9,117 nucleotides of DNA from Desulfovibrionaceae bacterium. GTDB lineage: Bacteria; Desulfobacterota; Desulfovibrionia; Desulfovibrionales; Desulfovibrionaceae. Both the position numbers and the translations under genes were made by a program. Of the stretch, positions 1 through 7,246 are shown one piece after another. Below the pieces are notes generated by a model. The model was given only the letters and a program-made list of their open reading frames with translations. It did not search any database and was not told the DNA's origin. Every line of letters starts with the position of its first letter. Position 1 is the first letter of the stretch. The stretch covers positions 1 to 9,117 of the forward strand of contig CAAGJV010000234.1 of assembly GCA_900770205.1 (NCBI GenBank), written 5' to 3'.

Positions 1-1173
1 GTCGGCGCCGTCGATTTCGATATCCGCAACTTCCACCACTACAGCCGTTCGCCCGAAGGCAGCACCTACAACGCATACCTTGTCTGCGATGAAAAGAAGG
101 TTCTTTTCGATACGGTAAACGCCCACGAGTTTGAAACGCTGGTGAAGCATATCTCCGAAATCATCGATCCGGAAAGCATCGACTACATCGTATGCAACCA
201 CCTTGAACAGGATCATTCCGGCGCTCTTCCCCGCATTGTCAAGCTCTGCAAACCGGAAAAGATCTTCTGCTCCCCCATGGGCTACAAGTCCATGACCAAT
301 ATCTACAACACCGAAGGGTGGCCCATTGAGGTCGTCAAAGACGGTTCCCGCCTGAACATCGGCAAACGCAACATCACCTTCCTGGAAACCCGCATGCTTC
401 ACTGGCCCGACAGCATGGTTTCCTACCTTGAAGAAGACAAGGTTCTTTTCAGCAACGATGCCTTCGGCCAGAACATTGCCAGCTCCTTCCGCTTTGCCGA
501 TGAATGCGACAGAACCGTGCTTTATGATTCCATGAAGCGCTACTACTACAATATCGTTCTTCCCTACTCTCCCCAGGTTCTCAAGACGCTGAAGCGCGTT
601 ACAGACCTCGGCCTTGAGTTCGACATCATCGCTCCCGATCACGGCCTTATTTTCCGCACGGCCGATGATGTTTCCTTCGTCATCAGCTCCTATCAGGCCT
701 TTGCCGAGCAGAAGCCAGCTCTGCGCGCCGTCATTGCCTACGAAAGCATGTGGAACGGAACGGCGAAGATGGCCGAAGCCGTGGCCGATGGGCTGGAAGC
801 TGAAAACGTGCCGTATGTTCTGGTGAATCTCCAGAATGCCCACTGCAGCGATGTGATGACTGAACTGGCCGACAGCGGCGCGCTCATTCTCGGTTCCGCC
901 ACCCGCAACAACATGCCCATGGTCAACATGATGGCCTGCCTCGCCCATGTTAAGGGCCTTCGCCCCCAAAACCTCATCGGCGCAACATTCGGAACCTACG
1001 GCTGGTCTGGAGAAGCCCCGAAGATGATGGCCGATGCCCTTGCCGAAATGAAGGTCGAGCTTGTGGGAGAGCCTCTGAAGTGCTATTTTAATCCCCAAAA
1101 GGAAGACCTTGAAAAGTGCCGGGAGCTCGGCGCTTCCGTAGCCCGTGCGCTCAAGCAGAAATGCAGCGCCTAG
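1..1173 (+). CDS. roo: Flavodiiron protein / rubredoxin:oxygen oxidoreductase (5' end cut by window)
   Basis: This is a cytoplasmic A-type flavoprotein that reduces O2 to water (some family members reduce NO) with electrons from rubredoxin. The frame is open from base 1, giving 390 visible residues. All diiron ligands of the beta-lactamase-like domain are present: His67-x-Glu69-x-Asp71 (HLEQDH), His134 (MLHWPDS), Asp153 (SNDAFG) and His214 (APDHG). Each sits exactly 12 residues before its counterpart in D. gigas ROO (H79, E81, D83, H146, D165, H226), so only about 12 N-terminal residues are missing and the whole protein would be about 402 aa. A flavodoxin-like domain starts near residue 242, with the FMN phosphate loop YESMWNGTAKM. 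No C-terminal rubredoxin fusion is present; the protein ends shortly after the flavodoxin domain. The ATG at 142 is internal (Met48) and would remove part of the first domain. The gene lies upstream of cydAB on the same strand, which fits an O2-scavenging cluster. Confidence 0.96.
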   Translation, partial: VGAVDFDIRNFHHYSRSPEGSTYNAYLVCDEKKVLFDTVNAHEFETLVKHISEIIDPESIDYIVCNHLEQDHSGALPRIVKLCKPEKIFCSPMGYKSMTNIYNTEGWPIEVVKDGSRLNIGKRNITFLETRMLHWPDSMVSYLEEDKVLFSNDAFGQNIASSFRFADECDRTVLYDSMKRYYYNIVLPYSPQVLKTLKRVTDLGLEFDIIAPDHGLIFRTADDVSFVISSYQAFAEQKPALRAVIAYESMWNGTAKMAEAVADGLEAENVPYVLVNLQNAHCSDVMTELADSGALILGSATRNNMPMVNMMACLAHVKGLRPQNLIGATFGTYGWSGEAPKMMADALAEMKVELVGEPLKCYFNPQKEDLEKCRELGASVARALKQKCSA

Positions 1174-1186
1174 CCCTCTGAACATT

Positions 1187-1221
1187 CCGAACGGCCTTGC
1201 CCTTTCCAAAAGGCCGTTCGG
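1187..1221 (+). other. GC-rich hairpin between roo and cydA, no T-tract
   Basis: A perfect 12-bp inverted repeat pairs CCGAACGGCCTT (1187-1198) with AAGGCCGTTCGG (1210-1221) around an 11-nt loop. It begins 13 bp after the roo stop. No run of T follows, so it is not a standard intrinsic terminator. It could protect or process a roo-cydAB transcript, act as a weak or factor-assisted terminator, or mark the 3' end of a roo mRNA. No convincing promoter is visible between it and cydA, so partial read-through into cydAB is the simplest reading. That reading is an inference. Confidence 0.55.
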
Positions 1222-1287
1222 CACCATGGCCGATCACGGCAGAGTCTCGTCTTTCCTCCATCACCGACGAGCAGCAAGGAGCAACAC

Positions 1288-2610
1288 ATGGATCTCATTC
1301 TCCTCTCCCGCCTCCAGTTTGCCATGACCGTTTTCTTTCACTTCATCTTTGTTCCGCTCACGCTGGGGCTTTCCATTCTGCTTGCCGTTATGGAAACGCT
1401 CTATGTACGCACCGGCGATGAAGATTATAAGAGAATGGTCAAGTTCTGGGGCAAACTCTTTCTCATCAACTTTGTTCTCGGTGTGGTGACGGGCATCACG
1501 CTTGAATTCCAGTTCGGCACCAACTGGTCCCGCTACTCTGCCTATGTTGGCGACATATTCGGTTCGCTGCTGGCTATTGAAGCCACCGTTGCCTTCTTTC
1601 TCGAATCCACCTTCGTTGCCGTCTGGACATTCGGATGGGAAAGAGTCAGCAAAAAAGTCCACTGTTTCGCCATATGGATGGTGGCCCTTGCCGGCAACAT
1701 TTCCGCATTGTGGATCATCCTTGCCAACGGCTTCATGCAGCACCCGGTGGGCTATGTCATCCGCAACGGTCGTGCGGAGCTCGACAACTTCCTTGCCGTT
1801 ATCTCCAACCCCTATGCCTGGGGCGAATACTTCCATACGGTATCTTCCGCATGGATGCTGGGCGGCTTCTTCGTGCTTGGCGTAGCGGCATGGCATCTCG
1901 CCCGCAAGAACGACGTTTCACTCTTTACCAAAGCCGTTCGCGTGGCTGCGCCCTTCACCCTTGTCATGGCCCTTCTCGTTGCTTTTGCCGGCCATCATCA
2001 GGGTATGAACGTAGCATCCATGCAGCCTGCCAAGATGGCGGCCATGGAATCTCACTGGACAACGCAGACAAAAGCCCCCATGTATCTGCTGGCCTGGCCC
2101 GATCAGAAAAACGGCAAAAACGCCGTGGAGGCACTGCCTGTCCCCGGCCTCATGAGCTTTATCGCCTTCAACGACATCAACGCGGAAGTCAAGGGCCTCA
2201 GCGACTTCCCCAAGGAAGACATTCCTCCGGTTCTGCCCACCTTCCTTTCGTTCCGCTTTATGGTTGCCATGGGCGGGCTGTTCATACTGGCGGCAGCATG
2301 GGCCTTCTGGCGCAGGAAAGACCTTGCGGCAGACAGCCGTCTTGTTAAGATCCTTCCCTGGATGATCCCCCTGCCCTACCTCACCATCATGTTCGGATGG
2401 ACGGTTGCCGAAATAGGCCGTCAGCCGTGGATCGTGTACAATCTCATGCGCACGTCAGATGCCGTCTCCCCCGTTCCCTCAAGCTCCGTGCTTCTTTCCA
2501 TTCTTGCCTTTCTCGTTGTCTACACGCTGCTCGGCCTGATAGATATCTATCTGCTGTATTCCTATTCCCGCAAGGGGCCCGAACCTGCCAAAGCCGCTGA
2601 GGAGGCATAG
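1288..2610 (+). CDS. cydA: Cytochrome bd quinol oxidase subunit I
   Basis: This is the haem-carrying subunit of the membrane cytochrome bd oxidase, which oxidises quinol and reduces O2 to water. The N-terminus MDLILLSRLQFAMTVFFHF aligns directly with E. coli CydA. Visible ligands and conserved residues include His18 (haem b595 side), Glu98 and Glu106 (AIEATVAFFLES), His183 (YFHTVSS) and Met325 (FRFMVAMGG; the b558 pair with His183), plus GRQPW near residue 377. Lys249 and Glu254 match the quinol-site residues K252 and E257 of E. coli. At 440 aa it is about 80 residues shorter than the 522-aa E. coli protein; the missing part is mainly the hydrophilic Q-loop insertion, so this is the short-Q-loop class. 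About nine membrane helices are expected. The start is fixed by AAGGAG at 1276-1281, six bases upstream. The stop is one base from the cydB ATG, so the two genes form an operon. Confidence 0.97.
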   Translation: MDLILLSRLQFAMTVFFHFIFVPLTLGLSILLAVMETLYVRTGDEDYKRMVKFWGKLFLINFVLGVVTGITLEFQFGTNWSRYSAYVGDIFGSLLAIEATVAFFLESTFVAVWTFGWERVSKKVHCFAIWMVALAGNISALWIILANGFMQHPVGYVIRNGRAELDNFLAVISNPYAWGEYFHTVSSAWMLGGFFVLGVAAWHLARKNDVSLFTKAVRVAAPFTLVMALLVAFAGHHQGMNVASMQPAKMAAMESHWTTQTKAPMYLLAWPDQKNGKNAVEALPVPGLMSFIAFNDINAEVKGLSDFPKEDIPPVLPTFLSFRFMVAMGGLFILAAAWAFWRRKDLAADSRLVKILPWMIPLPYLTIMFGWTVAEIGRQPWIVYNLMRTSDAVSPVPSSSVLLSILAFLVVYTLLGLIDIYLLYSYSRKGPEPAKAAEEA

Positions 2611-2611
2611 C

Positions 2612-3631
2612 ATGGAAACGATCTGGTTCTTCCTCTGGACTCTTTTGTGGGCCGTCTACTTCATTCTCGATGGCTTCGATCTCGGCATGGGCACGCTCAT
2701 GCCCTTCCTCGCCAAAAACGATCATGAACGCCGCGTCATCTACAACGCCCAGGGCCCCTACTGGGACGGCAACGAAGTATGGCTCATCACGGCCGGCGGG
2801 GTAACCTTCGCCGCGTTTCCCCATGCCTATGCCGTTATGTTCAGCGCCCTGTATGCACCTCTGCTTCTTCTGCTCTTCTGCCTTATTTTCCGCGCCGTAG
2901 CCTTTGAATTCCGCGGAAAGGGAGATTCCTGCACCTGGATATTCAGCTGGGATGTATGCATGACTCTCGGCAGCTTTCTGCCGGCGCTCCTTCTTGGCGT
3001 TGCCTTCGCCAACCTGTTCATGGGCATTCCCATTGATGCCGATGGCGTCTATCACGGCAATCTGCTGAAGCTCCTCAACCCCTACGGGCTTGCCGGAGGC
3101 ATCCTGTTCGTTATCATGTTCTGCTATCACGGCTCTCTCTGGCTCGAACTCAAGGCAGAAGGCAACCTGCAGGCAAAAGCATTCAAGGCAGCCCACCTGC
3201 TCTGGCCTGTCCTTCTGGCGCTGGTGCTGCTTTTCCTCGCGCTTACCGCCCACTATACGGAAAGCTTTGAGCGCATCGCCCAGCATCCTGCCGCCTACGC
3301 GGCGCTCGCGCTCGCCGTCATCGGGCTCATCGCCAGCCGCCTTGCCCTTGGCAGCAGTACGCTTACGGCCTGGATATGCAGTGCGCTGTTCATCCTCGGG
3401 CTGACCTTCTTCGGTGTCTTCGGCATGTACCCCGGCATCATTCTTTCCAGCCTCGATCCTGCCTACAGCCTTACGGTATTCAACGCAGCTTCCAGCCCTC
3501 TTACCTTGAAGATCATGCTCATTGTCACCTTCTGCGCCGTGCCCGTTGTTCTGCTCTATCAGGCATGGGTCTACTGGACATTTGCGCATAAGGTCACCAA
3601 GGAAGTCCTCAAGGACGAGCATTCCTACTAA
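2612..3631 (+). CDS. cydB: Cytochrome bd quinol oxidase subunit II
   Basis: This is the second core membrane subunit of cytochrome bd oxidase, which binds CydA and stabilises the haem dimer. It has 339 residues, within the family range (E. coli CydB 379), and is mostly hydrophobic helices. Diagnostic motifs are LDGFDLGMG (residues 19-27), GPYWDGNEVWLITAGG (48-63) and AFEFRGKG (97-104). The start follows the cydA stop by one base. A very strong Shine-Dalgarno sequence, TGAGGAGG (2598-2605), sits inside the end of cydA, six bases before the ATG, so translational coupling is likely. A strong intrinsic terminator follows 26 bp after the stop. No cydX-like short subunit gene is recognisable between the stop and the terminator. 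Confidence 0.97.
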   Translation: METIWFFLWTLLWAVYFILDGFDLGMGTLMPFLAKNDHERRVIYNAQGPYWDGNEVWLITAGGVTFAAFPHAYAVMFSALYAPLLLLLFCLIFRAVAFEFRGKGDSCTWIFSWDVCMTLGSFLPALLLGVAFANLFMGIPIDADGVYHGNLLKLLNPYGLAGGILFVIMFCYHGSLWLELKAEGNLQAKAFKAAHLLWPVLLALVLLFLALTAHYTESFERIAQHPAAYAALALAVIGLIASRLALGSSTLTAWICSALFILGLTFFGVFGMYPGIILSSLDPAYSLTVFNAASSPLTLKIMLIVTFCAVPVVLLYQAWVYWTFAHKVTKEVLKDEHSY

Positions 3632-3657
3632 TCACCAGGCATCCCTGCCATAAACGT

Positions 3658-3690
3658 CAGGCCGCCTCAAGAAAGAGGCGGCCTGCTTTT
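3658..3690 (+). terminator. Intrinsic terminator of the cydAB transcript
   Basis: A perfect 11-bp GC-rich stem pairs CAGGCCGCCTC (3658-3668) with GAGGCGGCCTG (3675-3685) around the six-base loop AAGAAA. CTTTTATATTT follows immediately. It starts 26 bp after the cydB stop. Confidence 0.93.
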
Positions 3691-3776
3691 ATATTTGCGT
3701 ATGCAGTGTTCCCTTATCAGGAATTTCTTTGCAATCTCTTCTCCCTTTCTGAGCACATTTTCCGCCTGTTCCATAC

Positions 3777-3836
3777 AAAAACACCTTTTCGGTATCACGG
3801 AGAAAGACGGTTCCGCTTTATCGAAAAGGTGTTTTT
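3777..3836. terminator. Long inverted repeat in the cydB/putP convergent gap
   Basis: A perfect 15-bp inverted repeat pairs AAAAACACCTTTTCG (3777-3791) with CGAAAAGGTGTTTTT (3822-3836). Three further pairs are possible inside it, and a small internal stem CGGA/TCCG lies at 3798-3801/3812-3815. The outer A5/T5 tracts place a T-run after the stem on both strands, so it could end transcription from either side. On the minus strand it lies about 35 bp beyond the putP stop, after the hairpin at 3841-3859. The 30-nt spacer between arms is long for a classical terminator. Confidence 0.6.
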
Positions 3837-3840
3837 CAAG

Positions 3841-3859
3841 AGGGAGCCGCAAGCTCCCT
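3841..3859 (-). terminator. Stem-loop just after the putP stop
   Basis: A perfect 7-bp stem, AGGGAGC (3841-3847) with GCTCCCT (3853-3859), has a five-base loop and starts 11 bp beyond the minus-strand putP stop. On the minus strand only CTTG and then an A-run follows, so it has no good T-tract of its own. It probably works with the larger inverted repeat beyond it as a two-part 3' end. Confidence 0.5.
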
Positions 3860-3870
3860 TGTTGTCAATA

Positions 3871-5406
3871 CTATCCGTTTCTTTCGTTAACGGCATCGAA
3901 CTCGCTGACGATCTCTTCTTCCGGTTCCTTTGTCAGCAGGCTGACAATGAAAATGGCAAGGCTTGCCACAAGGAAGGAAGGAAGAAGCTCATAAATGCCC
4001 CACACGCCGCCCATGGGCTTGATAAGGTATTTCCACATGAACACCATGCCGCCGCCCGTCAGCATTCCGGCCAGAGCGCCCCACCGGTTGCAGCGGCGCC
4101 AGAACAGGCTGAAAAGGACAACAGGGCCGAATCCTGCCCCGAAGCCTGCCCATGCAAAGGAAACTATCTGGAAAACAGAGCTGGCAGGATCTCTGGCAAT
4201 AAAAATGCCTATGACGGAAATGACTAGAACGGTAATGCGGGCGGCAAGAATCGTCTTCTTATCAGAAAGGCTGATGCCGAACACACCCTTAAGAATGTTT
4301 TCGGAAACACCGGAAGACGCCGCAAGCAGCTGGGAATCTGCGGTAGACATGGTGCAGGCAAGAATACCCGCAAGCACCAGCCCCGCAATAAAGGCCGCGG
4401 CAACGCTGTGCTCACTAAGCAGATGGCTGAGCTGAATGATAAGCGTTTCCGCCTCGGAACTGCTCTTGAACATGGGTATAGCTTTCGTAGTGGCAACGGC
4501 ATAGCCGATAACGCCGATAAGAATGGCCCCGCCCATGGCAATAACCACCCAGGTGGAACCGATGCGGCGGGCCAGTTTTATTTCCTTCTCATCGCGGATA
4601 GCCATGAAGCGAAGCAGAATATGAGGCATGCCGAAGTACCCAAGCCCCCAGGCCATGGTGGAAACGATGGTGAGAAATCCGTATTCCGTGACCTTTCTCG
4701 TACCGATATCCGTCATGCTGAAAATGCTTATGTAGCCATCCATGTCTGCTGCGGCTTCCACCGCTGCCCATCCTCCGGCCACCTCGATGCCGAACCCTAT
4801 GATGACAAGCAGGGCAAAACTCATGACGATAGACTGGATAAGGTCGGTCGTAGAAGCGGCAAGAAAGCCGCCCATGGCTGTATAGCCCACGATAATAGCA
4901 GCCCCCAGCATCATGCCGGCCACATAATCTATGCCGAAAAGCAGGGAAAACAGCTTGCCGCAGGCGGCAAAACCCGAAGCCGTATAAGGGATGAAGAAAA
5001 CAATGATGACAAGCGCGGAAAAGCCCAGAAGCATATTGCTCTTGTCGTGGAAACGCCGGGCAAAAAAGTCCGGAACCGTGATGGCTCCCAGTTTTTCACT
5101 GTAGCGGCGCAGCCTCTTGGCCACGATGAGCCAGTTCAGATAGGTGCCGATGGCAAGTCCGAAGGAAGTCCAGAAAGTGTCGGCAATACCGCAGAAAAAG
5201 GTAAGCCCGGGTATCCCCATAAGCAGCCAGGAAGACATATCGGAAGCTTCCGCACTCATGGCTGTGACAACGGGGCCGAGTTTGCGGCCTCCAAGGTAGA
5301 AATCCCCCGCATCTTCATTCTGCTTGGAGCAGTAATACCCGATATAGAGGACAAGGGCGAGATAAAAGACAATGGCAAGATAAATGAACGTCTGATTGGT
5401 ACTCAC
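3871..5406 (-). CDS. putP: Na+/proline symporter, SSS family (PutP type)
   Basis: This inner-membrane transporter is predicted to take up proline with Na+. It has 511 residues from the chosen start (E. coli PutP 502) and about 13 hydrophobic segments. PutP signatures are LGGRKLG (residues 38-44), SAEASDMSSWLLMGIPG (51-67, containing the Na+/substrate residues matching E. coli D55 and S57), GYFGMPHILLRFMA (256-269) and MSTADSQLL (353-361, matching S340/T341). The start is uncertain. The frame runs to a TTG at 5439, but a GTG at 5406 places the LGGR arginine at residue 41 against R40 in E. coli, and a weak GAGA lies seven bases upstream. The TTG has no recognisable ribosome site. The gene is divergent from the NSS transporter and convergent with cydB. 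Family assignment is firm. Proline specificity is inferred from close motif similarity. Confidence 0.93.
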   Translation of the reverse strand: MSTNQTFIYLAIVFYLALVLYIGYYCSKQNEDAGDFYLGGRKLGPVVTAMSAEASDMSSWLLMGIPGLTFFCGIADTFWTSFGLAIGTYLNWLIVAKRLRRYSEKLGAITVPDFFARRFHDKSNMLLGFSALVIIVFFIPYTASGFAACGKLFSLLFGIDYVAGMMLGAAIIVGYTAMGGFLAASTTDLIQSIVMSFALLVIIGFGIEVAGGWAAVEAAADMDGYISIFSMTDIGTRKVTEYGFLTIVSTMAWGLGYFGMPHILLRFMAIRDEKEIKLARRIGSTWVVIAMGGAILIGVIGYAVATTKAIPMFKSSSEAETLIIQLSHLLSEHSVAAAFIAGLVLAGILACTMSTADSQLLAASSGVSENILKGVFGISLSDKKTILAARITVLVISVIGIFIARDPASSVFQIVSFAWAGFGAGFGPVVLFSLFWRRCNRWGALAGMLTGGGMVFMWKYLIKPMGGVWGIYELLPSFLVASLAIFIVSLLTKEPEEEIVSEFDAVNERNG

Positions 5407-5448
5407 GATAATTCTCGAAAAAGGCAGATGGAAAGACAAAAGCCCGAT

Positions 5449-5565
5449 TCAGCAGGCGGCCAGAACAGAAAGCACAGGCGCTCCCCTCCATGGCGGGATC
5501 AGACCAACCGAGGCTGAATCAGAGGAAAAAAAAGGTTGCATGGCATACCTCATGGCAAAGGTCAT
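5449..5565 (-). other. Possible upstream ORF in the putP leader (38 codons)
   Basis: A minus-strand ORF runs from ATG at 5565 to TGA at 5449. Internal ATGs lie at 5553 and 5541; the last has GAGGT five bases upstream and gives a 30-residue peptide starting MQPFFSSDS and containing GLIPPWRGAP. It is in the putP frame but separated from putP by its own TGA, which lies 42 bp before the GTG start and inside one arm of the long-range inverted repeat. It may be a leader peptide or only an open stretch; no homology is recognised. Confidence 0.2.
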
Positions 5566-5711
5566 TCTCTCAGAGCGATAAGTTACTGTTTTTTTCAAAA
5601 AAATAAAATCTTAATTTTCAAGGTATCATAGTCCGGCCGCCCCGGCTCTCCACCTTCCAGGGAAAAAGAAAGGTCTCCGCATGATAATTTCAAAAAAAGA
5701 TATTTTTCGAC

Positions 5712-5738
5712 TTGTCATTTTTTCTTCCTTCTTATACC
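5712..5738 (+). promoter_or_regulatory. Candidate promoter of the NSS transporter gene
   Basis: TTGTCA (5712-5717) matches the -35 consensus at five of six positions. TATACC (5733-5738) is a possible -10 but only 15 bp away, shorter than ideal. Transcription would start near 5745, about 27 bases before the ATG. The evidence is weak. Confidence 0.3.
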
Positions 5739-5771
5739 GTGATGCGAATTCTTTATCTTTCAGGAGTCGTT

Positions 5772-7169
5772 ATGCACCAGCCTTCCTCTGAATCAGGCCA
5801 CGTCAGCTCACGGGGACTCTTTTCCGGCAACATCGGCTTTATTCTCGCCGTAGCAGGTTCCGCCGTAGGGCTCGGCAACATATGGCGCTTTCCTTACCTT
5901 GCCGCAAAATACGGCGGAGGCATCTTTCTCCTGGTCTACATCATTCTTATGCTGACATTCGGCTATGCGCTCATCGTAGCCGAAACAAGCCTTGGCAGAA
6001 AAACAAGGCTCAGCCCTGTTGGAGCCTACCGTGCATTCGGGCAGATGAAGAACAACCCCTTCCTGATCTTCGGCGGATGGGTGAACGCCGTTGTGCCCAT
6101 GCTCATTCTTCCCTACTACTGCCTTATCGGCGGCTGGATCATCAAATTTCTCTTTGAATACCTCATCGGTCAGGTAGGAACTGTTGCCGCCGATGGCTAC
6201 TTCGGAGGCTTCATCACCTCCACATGGGAACCCGTTTTCTGGCATATCCTTTTCCTCGGCTGCACGCTCGGCATCATTCTGAAAGGTGTGGAAGGCGGTG
6301 TAGAAAGAGCCTCCCGCTTCATGATGCCGCTTCTGCTTCTCCTGGCCATTATCGTTGCCATCTACTCCATGACACGCCCCGGCGCTGGTGCGGGCATCTA
6401 CTATTATCTTGTGCCGGACTTTTCCAAGCTCTCCATCATGACAGTCGTTGCCGCATGCGGGCAGCTCTTCTTCTCCCTCTCCATAGGCATGGGCATCCTC
6501 ATCACCTATGGTTCCTACATGAAGAAAGAAGTCAACGTGGAAAAGGCAACCTACAGCATAGGCATCATGGATTCCGTGGTGGCAACTCTGGCCGGCTTCA
6601 TGATCATTCCTGCGGTGTTCGCCTTTTCAGGCGGAACGGCTGATGCTCTGAACGCAGGCCCTTCGCTCATGTTCATCACCATTCCCAAAGTGTTTGAAAG
6701 CATGGGCTTCGGCGGAATCATCGGTGCCGTATTCTTTCTCATGGTGTTCTTTGCCGCTCTTACGTCCAGCATTTCCATCATGGAAACCTGCGTTTCCACC
6801 CTTACCGACGAACTTCACTGGTCCCGCAGGAAAAGCGCCCTGTTCATGACCTTCGAAGCCATTGCCCTCGGTGTTCCCTGCTCTCTCGGCTTCGGCGTGT
6901 GGGATTTCATTTCCATAGCAGGGCTCAGCATCCTCGATATGATGGACTTCCTTGCCAGCCTCATCCTCTGCCCCATGGCAGCCATGTTCACATGCCTGCT
7001 CATCGGCCGCATCGTTGGCATAGACAACCTCATTTCCGAAGTGAAGATATCCTCTCTCTTCCGCGGTGAGAAAGTCTTCCGCATCTGCATCACCTATCTT
7101 GCACCTCTGCTGCTGCTTGTCGTTCTCATTTCCTCCGTTGCGGCAGCGCTTGGCTTCATCAAAATATAA
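5772..7169 (+). CDS. Na+-dependent amino-acid transporter, NSS family (LeuT/MhsT/TnaT-like)
   Basis: This inner-membrane symporter couples amino-acid uptake to Na+. It has 465 residues and about 11 helices, as in many bacterial members. The TM1 signature NIGFILAVAGSAVGLGNIWRF (residues 20-40) holds the unwound GSAVGLGN Na+/substrate segment, with Asn36 matching LeuT N27. TM6 is QLFFSLSIGMGILITYGSYM (231-250), where Ser replaces LeuT Thr254. TM8 carries ALTSSISIME (329-338), matching the Na2 residues T354/S355. The start is ATG 5772 because CAGGAG (5761-5766) stands five bases upstream and the NSS alignment begins just after it; the frame extends further upstream but without a ribosome site. 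The substrate cannot be read from sequence: a hydrophobic or aromatic amino acid is plausible from the TnaT/MhsT resemblance. It is divergent from putP and convergent with the amidase gene. Confidence 0.93.
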   Translation: MHQPSSESGHVSSRGLFSGNIGFILAVAGSAVGLGNIWRFPYLAAKYGGGIFLLVYIILMLTFGYALIVAETSLGRKTRLSPVGAYRAFGQMKNNPFLIFGGWVNAVVPMLILPYYCLIGGWIIKFLFEYLIGQVGTVAADGYFGGFITSTWEPVFWHILFLGCTLGIILKGVEGGVERASRFMMPLLLLLAIIVAIYSMTRPGAGAGIYYYLVPDFSKLSIMTVVAACGQLFFSLSIGMGILITYGSYMKKEVNVEKATYSIGIMDSVVATLAGFMIIPAVFAFSGGTADALNAGPSLMFITIPKVFESMGFGGIIGAVFFLMVFFAALTSSISIMETCVSTLTDELHWSRRKSALFMTFEAIALGVPCSLGFGVWDFISIAGLSILDMMDFLASLILCPMAAMFTCLLIGRIVGIDNLISEVKISSLFRGEKVFRICITYLAPLLLLVVLISSVAAALGFIKI

Positions 7170-7190
7170 GCAGATCGCTTTCCCATATAT

Positions 7191-7230
7191 AAACCCACGC
7201 TGTTTTGCCCAACAGCGTGGGTTTATTTTT
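7191..7230. terminator. Bidirectional intrinsic terminator, NSS gene and amidase gene
   Basis: A perfect 14-bp stem pairs AAACCCACGCTGTT (7191-7204) with AACAGCGTGGGTTT (7211-7224), loop TTGCCC. ATTTTTAATTT follows on the plus strand, and TTTATATAT on the minus strand. It sits 21 bp after the NSS stop and 22 bp beyond the minus-strand amidase stop, so it can serve both convergent genes. Confidence 0.93.
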
Positions 7231-7246
7231 AATTTGTTATAAAAAT

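Larger units (their letters stand above)
5407..5771. other. Divergent regulatory region between putP and the NSS transporter gene
   Basis: These 365 bp hold no clear conserved gene. The core (about 5580-5630) is strongly AT-rich and includes T7-C-A7 at about 5588-5602. It probably contains the divergent promoters, but I could not place a confident -10/-35 pair for putP. The putP-proximal half is GC-richer and can fold in the minus-strand RNA: GATTCAGC (5446-5453) and GCTGAATC (5513-5520) are perfect complements 59 nt apart. The region also contains the small upstream ORF described separately. Confidence 0.6.

Noticed and set aside
1229..1240. GCCG-ATCA-CGGC mini-palindrome upstream of cydA as a regulator site
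   Set aside because: The 4-bp arms are too short, and it does not match FNR (TTGAT-N4-ATCAA) or Rex-type operators.
1261..1896. 211-codon minus-strand open frame opposite cydA
   Set aside because: It is antisense to cydA and lacks any protein-family pattern.
2444..3622. 392-codon open frame on the minus strand opposite cydA/cydB
   Set aside because: It is antisense to two certain genes, its product is a low-complexity charged sequence with no recognisable motif, and it arises from the codon bias of cydAB.
4408..5517. 369-codon open frame on the plus strand opposite putP
   Set aside because: It is a shadow of the putP gene: hydrophilic and repetitive in Gly, Asp and His, with no family motif, while the minus strand has every PutP signature.
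5712..5771. Longer N-terminus for the NSS transporter (start at 5712)
   Set aside because: CAGGAG five bases before ATG 5772 and the family alignment support the shorter form; the upstream codons cover a likely promoter.
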